A stretch of 13,041 nucleotides of DNA from Rhodocaloribacter sp964552015 (lineage in GTDB: Bacteria; Bacteroidota; Rhodothermia; Rhodothermales; ISCAR-4553), in assembly GCA_964552015.1 (NCBI GenBank), contig CAZKFR010000089.1, positions 1-13,041 on the forward strand. Direction: 5' to 3'. Below, piece after piece: positions 1-6,330 of this stretch. The translations under genes were made by a program, and so were the position numbers. The notes under the pieces are model-generated. The model saw nothing but the letters and a program-made list of their open reading frames with translations. It ran no database searches and was not told the DNA's origin. Each line of letters begins with the position of its first letter. The first letter of the stretch is position 1.

Positions 1-148
1 TGCAGACCGTAGCCACGCGTGCCACCATGGCCCGGTAGGCCGCCCCTTCCGTGCCTCCGGTACCATTTTCATGGCGGCTGGCATCGTGATGAGCGTGCCA
101 CAGGGGGCTGTCGAGAATACTTCCGGGCAAGGCGGTATCCGTAGCCCA
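1..148 (-). pseudogene. Remnant related to the 3' end of the right-edge minus-strand gene
   Basis: Read on the minus strand, this stretch is open from a TGA at 151-149 to the window edge. It ends in EGAAYRAMVARVATVC, which matches EGAAYQAMVARVATVC near the end of the minus-strand gene at the right edge. Upstream of this shared piece the two sequences differ, and no convincing start codon precedes it. It is therefore best read as a broken or partial copy of that gene's 3' end. A second minus-strand frame is open from an ATG at 228-226, which has a GGAGAG just upstream, but it is not the frame shared with the other copy and I cannot support it as a gene. The function is unknown, and the gene may continue to the left of the window. 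Confidence 0.35.
3..55. repeat. Left copy of 53-nt flanking direct repeat
   Basis: Bases 3-55 match 12956-13008 in the same orientation at 51 of 53 positions. The differences are C33 against T12986 and T52 against C13005. Similarity stops sharply on both sides. The repeat covers the last codons of the minus-strand reading frame seen at both ends. The two copies bracket the whole kinase-receiver block. Confidence 0.85.
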
Positions 149-738
149 TCATCTGCTACGCTGCCCCTGGCGTCTCGAGGACTGTTCGGGGGGGCGCAAG
201 AGCGCGCAGTATCTGAATGGGTGGTCATACTCTCCAGGAAGTGAAACCACCCGGCTGCGAGGTGGCAAGACATCAGCGGGTGGTGTCCGGTTTGCCCCGG
301 TGTCCTTTCCGAACCCTGTCCGGTAAAGCCGGTAAATGGTTTTTATTGTTGATGAAATTAAACTTATTGCTTGATTTTACGTAGTCTATGGGTAGGACAT
401 TGCCGGCAGGGCAGTCTGTGCTCACGGGATCATGTGGTCAGGATAGGTGGAGGGGGCAATCAGAAACACATCCTTGCCGTTTTGCTCACATTCTGTGCCT
501 TCCCCTGACGTCATGATTCGTGATTTTCTCTTCTCTTCAGGCAACACGAGTGCGGCGTACTACATGGGCCTGAGCCATATAGGGTTCGCTGGGTTTGTGC
601 GGTGCTTCGGGCGCTTTACTACGTCTCATTGTCTCCTCCCGGGTTTCGGCTTTCGTGCACCCCGTCAGGGTACGATGCGTCAGGAGGTTCCACAGGCCGT
701 TCCTTTCCCTGTTTCTGCCTCTCAATCATCACCGCTCT
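149..738. other. Intergenic region without a convincing gene
   Basis: I see no gene with recognisable protein features here. The open frame at 447-818 has an irregular composition and overlaps the signal-peptide start of the first kinase, so I do not call it. The stretch is less GC-rich than the coding regions, most clearly around 333-385. It contains a short tandem-like direct repeat, CGGTAAA at 321-327 and 330-336. No tRNA, rRNA or clear rho-independent terminator was recognised. It probably holds the promoter and leader for the downstream genes. Confidence 0.5.
333..385 (+). promoter_or_regulatory. AT-rich island, possible promoter of the kinase operon
   Basis: This is the most AT-rich stretch upstream of the first + strand gene, including TTTTTATTGTTG and a run around AAATTAAACTTATTG. 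It resembles the AT-rich setting of bacterial promoters. No clean match to either a sigma-70 consensus or the Bacteroidota TTTG / TAnnTTTG pattern could be fixed, so no -10 or -35 element is assigned. It lies about 350 nt before the start at 739. Confidence 0.25.
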
Positions 739-1419
739 ATGAAAACGGCCTGCTTCCTCCTCCTTGTGGTCCTCTGGCTGCTACCCGTGCACGCCCGGCA
801 ACAGGTTGCCCGGCCTGAGATCGACGTCACGACCCCGAAAGCCACGCCTGCCTTCAAACACCTCACCGTCGAAGACGGGCTGGTGGAAAACACCCCGCGA
901 GCCATGGTGCAGGATCACGAAGGGTTCCTGTGGATCGTCACGATCAACGGCCTCCAGCGCTACGACGGGTGCAGCTACAAAACCATCAAGCCGGTGGACG
1001 GGGACAACCTGTCCGTGGCCGGCAGCCTGAACACCGGACTCTTCGAGTACAGCCGGCACAACCTGTGGGTGATGGGGAACGATGGCCTGAGCCGCTTCGA
1101 CCGAGCCTCGGAGACGTTCGAGCACTTCGTCCATGACTCCGACGATCCGAACAGCCTGCTGGGCCGCAATGCCTATTCCATGACCGACAACGGCCCGGGC
1201 ATCCCGCCGGACGTGCGGGCGAAGATCTTCGAGCCGTTTTTCACGACGAAGCCGACCGGCTCGGGGACGGGTCTCGGCCTGAGCCTCTCGCACGACATCG
1301 TCACGCAGGGCCACGGCGGCACGCTCACCGTCGAGAGCACGCCCGGCGCGGGCGCGGCGTTCGTCGTCACGCTCCCGCTCCGAAACGTGCCCTCCTCCCC
1401 TATCCCCAACAACCCCTGA
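739..1419 (+). pseudogene. Internally deleted propeller sensor histidine kinase
   Basis: The open frame encodes 226 residues starting MKTACFLLLVVLWLLPVHA, a typical signal peptide. The frame stays open further upstream to 595, but ATG 739 is chosen because it puts the signal peptide at the N-terminus. Two reg_prop-type blades follow (EGFLWIVTINGLQRYD at about 61-76 and a second at about 103-121). After about residue 148 the sequence switches directly to the C-terminal half of a HATPase_c domain, with DNGPGIP, FEPFFTTKPTG and GSGTGLGLSLS. Missing relative to the neighbouring kinase at 1859 are most of the propeller, Y_Y_Y, the membrane segment, GAF, the HisKA histidine and the N-box. It therefore cannot autophosphorylate as a normal kinase, and the ATPase fragment would be exported with the signal peptide. 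It is best read as an in-frame deletion remnant. Its stop lies 4 nt before the next gene, so it may still matter for translational coupling. An assembly collapse between repeats is an alternative. Confidence 0.8.
1258..1352 (+). repeat. 95-nt repeat in HATPase region, copy 1
   Basis: Bases 1258-1352 are identical to 5687-5781 over all 95 positions, including third codon positions. They encode the GSGTGLGLSLSHDIVTQGHG region and what follows it in the HATPase_c domain. The bases just upstream, 1218-1256, instead match the third kinase at 11429-11467 perfectly over 39 nt. This mosaic pattern suggests gene conversion between the kinases. Confidence 0.9.
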
Positions 1420-1423
1420 ACCC

Positions 1424-1822
1424 ATGAAAAGCAACATTAAGATCCTCGTCGTCGATGACGAGCACGACGTGGAACTGCTCTTCCGACAGCGTTTCCGCCG
1501 CGAGATCCGCAAGGGCGAGATCGAGTTGCTCTTCGCCTTCTCCGGCGAAGAGGCGCTGCAGGTGCTCGACCGGCAGGGCAAGACGGACGTGGTGCTCGTG
1601 CTGAGCGACATCAACATGCCGGGCATGACCGGGCTCGAACTGCTCTGCCGCATCAAGTCCGAGCCGCCGCCGGTGCCCGTCTGCATGATGACCGCCTATG
1701 GCAACGACACATATCTCCGGCGCGCCCACGAGTGCAACTGCGATGGCTATCTGACCAAGCCCATCGACTTTCCCGCGCTGAAACAGCGTATCCGAAGCTT
1801 CGCCAACGGCCAGGCCTCCTGA
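1424..1822 (+). CDS. Stand-alone receiver (CheY-like) response regulator
   Basis: This 132-residue protein is a single receiver domain with no output domain. The acidic pocket is D11-D12, the phosphoacceptor is D62 in LSDINMPGMTG, the switch residue is T90 in MMTAYG, and the conserved lysine is K112 in YLTKPID. It starts 4 nt after the stop of the truncated kinase, so the two are probably co-transcribed and coupled. It lies 36 nt before the second kinase, which is a plausible phosphodonor now that its own kinase is broken. A 47-nt stretch (1598-1644) is identical to 6019-6065 in the second stand-alone receiver, so the two are recent paralogues. It likely acts as a phosphorylated messenger or phosphate sink. 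Its target cannot be read from sequence. Confidence 0.92.
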   Translation: MKSNIKILVVDDEHDVELLFRQRFRREIRKGEIELLFAFSGEEALQVLDRQGKTDVVLVLSDINMPGMTGLELLCRIKSEPPPVPVCMMTAYGNDTYLRRAHECNCDGYLTKPIDFPALKQRIRSFANGQAS

Positions 1823-1858
1823 GGGCCCTCCTTTCCTGCCTCTTATCCCGGTACGACG

Positions 1859-4800
1859 ATGCCTCCCTTCCGTCCCTCCCTCTCCCGCTTCCTGCCCGTC
1901 CTGTTGATCGCGTGCTGCCTGGCCGCCGTGCCGGCCCGTGCCCAGGAGACGAGGCTCCCCAACCCGGCCCTCCGCGAGGCGCCGGCGCTCCGCTTCGAGC
2001 ACCTCTCGCTGGAAGACGGCATGGCGCAGGGCTCGGGCAACACGATCATGCAGGACCGCGAGGGCTTTCTGTGGATCGCCACGCAGGGCGGTCTCCACCG
2101 CTACGACGGCCACTCGTTCAAGGTCTACGCCAACACCCCGTTCGACACCACCTCGCTCTCGGCGAGTTGGGTGTGGGGCGTCACCGAGGCCGCCAACGGC
2201 GACCTGTGGGTGGGCACCGAAGGCGGCGGGCTCAACCGCATGGACCGCGCCACCGGCCGCTTCACCCACTACCGCCACGACCCGGCGGACGCCACGAGCC
2301 TTTCCAGCGACCGCGCGTTCTACGCGCTGGAGGACCGGCGCGGCGACCTCTGGGTGGCCACCCTCGATGCCGGCCTCGACCGGATGCGAGCGGGCGAAGA
2401 CGGGCGCTTCAGCCACTTCCGCCATGACCCCGGCGACCCGGCGAGCCTGTCGAGCGACGTGCTCTTCTGGCTCGAAGAGGGCCCGGACGGCGACCTCTGG
2501 GTCAGCTCGGCCAACGGCCTCAACCGGATCGACCCGGAGACGGAGACCATCACCCGCTACCTGTACGATCCCTCGGTGGACCCCGGCTACCGGGCCCCGC
2601 AGAACGTCATCAGCACCTGGTTTCCGCCCGACACGCCGGGCGTGGTCTGGCTGGCCACGGGCAACGGCCTCGTGCGGCTCCACACCGACACCGGCGCACA
2701 CGAACGCTTTCTCCTCGCGCCCGACGGAGCCCCCGAGAACCTGATCCATCAGGTCGTGCCCGATCCGTCGGCGCCCGGCATCCTGTGGGTGGCCGGGCCC
2801 GGCCCCGGCCTGGCCCGGTTCGACGTACAGGCCGAGGCGTTCACCTCCTACCGCCGCGATCCCCGCGACCCCCACAGCCTCGCCGACAACAACGTGCAGT
2901 CCCTGCTGCTCGACCGCTCCGGCACGATGTGGGTAGGCTACAACGGCGCGGGCCTGAGCGCGTTCAACCCCGGCGCCGTCAACTTCGCCCACCTCCGGCA
3001 CGACCCCGACGATCCGGCGAGCCTCTCGCCCGGCACCGTGTGGGGCATCTATGAGGACCGCACGGGCACGCTCTGGGTGAACACGGCCAATGGCGTGCGT
3101 TCCTGGCTCACCCGCTTCGACGTCGCCACGGGTGAGGTCACCCGATACACGAACGACCCGAGTGACCCGGGCACCCTGCTGCGAGGAAATTCCTGGGCCT
3201 TCGCCGAAGACGCGGCCGGGCATCTGTGGGTTGCCGGGAACGGCGCCGGCGGGCTGAACCGCCTCGACCGCACCACCGGGCGCGTGACGCGCTTCCGGCC
3301 CGAAGGACGGCGCATCGGCGGGGTAAGACTGGTGGGTTCCCGCACCCATCCCGGCGTGCTCTGGGTGGGCCACGGCGGCGGGCTGGACCGCTTCGACATC
3401 GCCACGGGCCGCTTCACCCCGGTCTCGTTCCACCCGGGCGACGACTCCGGCGACCCGACGGTGTTGAGTGTGTACGAGGGGCCGGACGGCATCGTGTGGG
3501 GCGGGACGGTCAAGGGCCTCGTGCGCGTCGATCCATCGGCGGGGCCGGGGAACGAAACGGTGACGTGGGCCGCCGACTACGACCCGCGCGACACCACGTC
3601 CATCAGCGATCCGCGCGTTCAGAACATCGTCATGCGCCCCGAAGAGCCCGGCATCCTGTGGCTGGGCACCTTCAACGGCGGCCTCAACCGCTTCGACACC
3701 CGAACGGGAAAGGCGACGCATTACCTGAAAGAAGACGGCCTCGCCGACAACGTCATTTACGGCATCCTCGTCGACGACGAAGGCACGCTCTGGATCAGCA
3801 CCAACGGCGGCATCAGCAACTTCGACCCGGACACCGGGACGTTCCGCAACTACGGCCTCGATGACGGCCTGATGGCGCTCGAATACAACCAGAACGCCTA
3901 TGCGAAGGGCCGGGACGGCACGCTCTACTTCGGCAGCGGCAGCGGCGTGACGGCCTTCTCGCCCGAGCGGCTCCGCACCAACGCCATCCCCCCGCAGGTG
4001 GCCCTCGAAGACTTCAAGCTCTTCAACGAATCGGTGCCCGTCGGGCCGGATTCCCCGCTTCATGCGCCCCTTTCCGAGACGAAAACCATCACGCTCCGCC
4101 ACGACCAGAACGAGGTCACGTTCGACTACGTGGCGCTCCACTTCGCCAACCCGAAGAAGAACACCTATGCCTACCGTCTGGAAGGCTACGACCCGGACTG
4201 GGTGGAGGCCGGCACGCATCGCTCGGCCACGTACACCAACCTGCCGCCGGGCGACTACACCTTCCGCGTGAAGGCCGCCAACGCCGACGGCGTGTGGAAC
4301 GAGGCGGGCGTCTCGGTCGGGCTCGTCGTCACCCCGCCGTGGTGGCGCACGTGGTGGGCGTATCTCCTGTACGGGATCGTCTTCGCGGGCGGCGTCTTTG
4401 GCGTGGACCGCATCCAGCGGCGGCGGCTCCGGAAGAAAGAGGCCGAGCGCGCGCAGATCCGCGAGGCCAAAATCCGCGCCGAAGCCCAGCAGAAACGCCG
4501 CGAGGACGCCGAACGCCTGAGTGAGATCGGGCGGGCCATCACCTCCACGCTCTCCATCCGCGAGATCATCGACACCGTCTACGAGCACGTCAACGCCCTC
4601 ATGGACGCCTCCGTCTTCGGCATCGGCATCTACAACGAAAAGCGCGGCCGCATCGACTTCCCGGCCAGCAAGGAACAGGGCGAGACGCTGCGGCCCTTCT
4701 TCTACCGCCTCGACGACCCGGACCGCCTGGCCGCGCGGTGTTTCAACCAGCGTCAGGAGATCATCATCAACGACTACGAGACCGAGTACCGGCAGTACGT

Positions 4801-5812
4801 GAGCCGGGACCTGCCGCCGGTGGAGGGCGGCTCGCCGAAGTCGGTGCTCTACCTGCCGCTCATCCATCAGGGGAAGGTCGTCGGCGTCATTACGGCGCAG
4901 AGCTTCGAGAAAGGGGCCTATTCCGATTATCACGTGAGCATCCTCCGCACGCTCGCCACCTATGCCGCCATCGCCCTCGACAACGCCGCCGCCTACCGCA
5001 CGCTCAATGCCACCGTGGAGGAGCTCAAGACGATGCAGGCACAGCTCGTGCAACAGGAAAAGCTCGCCTCGCTCGGGCAACTCACCGCCGGCATCGCCCA
5101 CGAGATCAAGAACCCGCTCAACTTCATCAACAACTTCGCCGAGGTCAACGAAGAGCTCGCCGACGAGCTTCGCGACGAACTGGCCCCGCATCCCGAGATC
5201 CTCGCCGACGTCGAGGATCTGCTGGACGACCTCCGGAAGAACGCCGCCGTCATCGCCACGCACGGCAAGCGCGCCGACGCCATCGTACAGAGCATGATGG
5301 CCCACGCGCGCGGCGGCGAGAGCCGGCGGGAGACGGTGGACGTGAACGCCTACGTCGACGAGTACCTCGGCCTCGCCTACCACGGCCAGCGCGCCCGCGT
5401 GCCGGACTTCAACGCCGAGATCATCCGCGACTTCGACGAAGCCGCCGGGCGCCTCGAACTCATGCCGCAGGAGATCGGGCGGGTGCTGCTCAACCTCCTC
5501 GGCAACGCTTTCGACGCCCTCCATGAACACACCTCGAAGCACCCCGGGACGTACGCGCCGAAGCTGACCGTCACCACGCGGCGCGAGAACGGGCACGTGG
5601 CGATCCACGTGGCGGACAACGGACCCGGCATCCCCGACGAGGTGCGGGCTCACATCTTCGAGCCGTTCTTCACGACGAAGCCGACGGGCTCGGGGACGGG
5701 TCTCGGCCTGAGCCTCTCGCACGACATCGTCACGCAGGGCCACGGCGGCACGCTCACCGTCGAGAGCACGCCCGGCGCGGGTGCGACGTTCGTCGTCACA
5801 CTGCCGGCCTGA
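1859..5812 (+). CDS. Propeller-type membrane sensor histidine kinase with GAF domain
   Basis: This is a 1317-residue sensor kinase expected in the inner membrane with a periplasmic sensor. Residues 1-28 are a signal peptide ending ARA. About 14 reg_prop blades follow (about residues 46-720), with motifs such as DREGFLWIATQGGLHRYD and EGTLWISTNGGISNFD. Fourteen blades fit two seven-bladed propellers. A Y_Y_Y domain (about 745-830, including NTYAYRLEGYDPDW) leads to a membrane helix at about 831-852 and a charged coiled coil. A GAF domain spans about 889-1045. The HisKA domain carries H1081 in AGIAHEIKNPLNF. HATPase_c has N1216 in NLLGNAFDAL, D1253 in DNGPGIP and GSGTGLGLSLS. Hybrid kinases of this family often carry a C-terminal receiver and AraC-type HTH. 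Both are absent here, so output must go to a separate receiver, most likely the one 41 nt downstream. Propeller kinases of this type usually sense extracellular glycans; the ligand here is unknown. No Shine-Dalgarno site precedes ATG 1859, which is chosen because it begins the signal peptide. Confidence 0.93.
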   Translation: MPPFRPSLSRFLPVLLIACCLAAVPARAQETRLPNPALREAPALRFEHLSLEDGMAQGSGNTIMQDREGFLWIATQGGLHRYDGHSFKVYANTPFDTTSLSASWVWGVTEAANGDLWVGTEGGGLNRMDRATGRFTHYRHDPADATSLSSDRAFYALEDRRGDLWVATLDAGLDRMRAGEDGRFSHFRHDPGDPASLSSDVLFWLEEGPDGDLWVSSANGLNRIDPETETITRYLYDPSVDPGYRAPQNVISTWFPPDTPGVVWLATGNGLVRLHTDTGAHERFLLAPDGAPENLIHQVVPDPSAPGILWVAGPGPGLARFDVQAEAFTSYRRDPRDPHSLADNNVQSLLLDRSGTMWVGYNGAGLSAFNPGAVNFAHLRHDPDDPASLSPGTVWGIYEDRTGTLWVNTANGVRSWLTRFDVATGEVTRYTNDPSDPGTLLRGNSWAFAEDAAGHLWVAGNGAGGLNRLDRTTGRVTRFRPEGRRIGGVRLVGSRTHPGVLWVGHGGGLDRFDIATGRFTPVSFHPGDDSGDPTVLSVYEGPDGIVWGGTVKGLVRVDPSAGPGNETVTWAADYDPRDTTSISDPRVQNIVMRPEEPGILWLGTFNGGLNRFDTRTGKATHYLKEDGLADNVIYGILVDDEGTLWISTNGGISNFDPDTGTFRNYGLDDGLMALEYNQNAYAKGRDGTLYFGSGSGVTAFSPERLRTNAIPPQVALEDFKLFNESVPVGPDSPLHAPLSETKTITLRHDQNEVTFDYVALHFANPKKNTYAYRLEGYDPDWVEAGTHRSATYTNLPPGDYTFRVKAANADGVWNEAGVSVGLVVTPPWWRTWWAYLLYGIVFAGGVFGVDRIQRRRLRKKEAERAQIREAKIRAEAQQKRREDAERLSEIGRAITSTLSIREIIDTVYEHVNALMDASVFGIGIYNEKRGRIDFPASKEQGETLRPFFYRLDDPDRLAARCFNQRQEIIINDYETEYRQYVSRDLPPVEGGSPKSVLYLPLIHQGKVVGVITAQSFEKGAYSDYHVSILRTLATYAAIALDNAAAYRTLNATVEELKTMQAQLVQQEKLASLGQLTAGIAHEIKNPLNFINNFAEVNEELADELRDELAPHPEILADVEDLLDDLRKNAAVIATHGKRADAIVQSMMAHARGGESRRETVDVNAYVDEYLGLAYHGQRARVPDFNAEIIRDFDEAAGRLELMPQEIGRVLLNLLGNAFDALHEHTSKHPGTYAPKLTVTTRRENGHVAIHVADNGPGIPDEVRAHIFEPFFTTKPTGSGTGLGLSLSHDIVTQGHGGTLTVESTPGAGATFVVTLPA
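5687..5781 (+). repeat. 95-nt repeat in HATPase region, copy 2
   Basis: This is the second copy of the perfect 95-nt repeat at 1258-1352, located in the C-terminal ATP-binding domain of the intact propeller kinase. The same protein motif in the third kinase (around 11470-11570) differs at many synonymous sites. The identity is therefore not explained by protein constraint alone. Confidence 0.9.
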
Positions 5813-5853
5813 GCCCATGAACCACCCCTGAATCCACCCTAACCCCCCTACCC

Positions 5854-6237
5854 ATGATGAAAATACTCGTAGTCGACGATGAGCCGGACGTGCGGATGCT
5901 GTTCCTTCAGCGCTTTCGCAAGGAGATCCGGGCCAAGGAGCTCGAACTCGTCTTTGCCTATTCAGGCGAAGAGGCGCTCGACTTCCTCGGCGACGGCAAC
6001 CGGGCCGACGTGGTGCTGGTGCTGAGCGACATCAACATGCCGGGCATGACCGGGCTCGAACTGCTTCAGCGGATCAAGAATCAGCCGCCGCCGCTGCCGG
6101 TGTGCATGATGACGGCCTACGGCAGCGAAGCCTACCAGCGCGCCGCCGAGGACCACGGCTGCGAGGGCTACCTGACCAAGCCGATCGACTTCGCGGCGCT
6201 GAAACTGCGTATCCGAAGCCTGGCCGCGCCCGGGTGA
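5854..6237 (+). CDS. Stand-alone receiver (CheY-like) response regulator
   Basis: This 127-residue single receiver domain has an acidic pocket at D8-D9, phosphoacceptor D59 in LSDINMPGMTG, switch T87 in MMTAYG and K109 in YLTKPID. There is no output domain. It lies 41 nt after the intact propeller kinase, which is its likely phosphodonor, and 93 nt before the third kinase. It is closely related to the receiver at 1424, with 47 identical nt at 6019-6065. Both share a QRFRxEIRxxExELxFAxSGEEAL segment that also appears in modified form in the receiver of the phosphatase gene at 11696. A second ATG at 5857 is an equally possible start. The leader is C-rich and has no Shine-Dalgarno site. Confidence 0.92.
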   Translation: MMKILVVDDEPDVRMLFLQRFRKEIRAKELELVFAYSGEEALDFLGDGNRADVVLVLSDINMPGMTGLELLQRIKNQPPPLPVCMMTAYGSEAYQRAAEDHGCEGYLTKPIDFAALKLRIRSLAAPG

Positions 6238-6330
6238 CGGCGTCCCTCGCAACCCGATGCGGCCCGCCTCAGGCACGGCCAACCACGCCCCACAGAAAAC
6301 GAGAAACTCCGAAACGTAAGTCCAGAAGTC

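Noticed and set aside
595..738. Upstream extension of the first kinase to a start at 595
   Set aside because: The extra 48 residues would bury a clear signal peptide that begins at ATG 739.
447..818. A 123-codon + strand open frame before the first kinase
   Set aside because: It overlaps the signal-peptide start of the kinase remnant at 739, has no recognisable domain, and its composition does not look coding.
1400..5818. A 1472-codon minus-strand open frame opposite the propeller kinase
   Set aside because: It is the mirror of a GC-rich coding strand whose codon bias removes stops from that frame. The translation is low-complexity, rich in R, G, A, V and E, with no domain motifs. The + strand gene has complete, ordered domains.
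5817..5831. Five-codon reading frame ATG-AAC-CAC-CCC-TGA between kinase and receiver
   Set aside because: It is too short to support, has no attenuator-like pattern, and occurs easily by chance.
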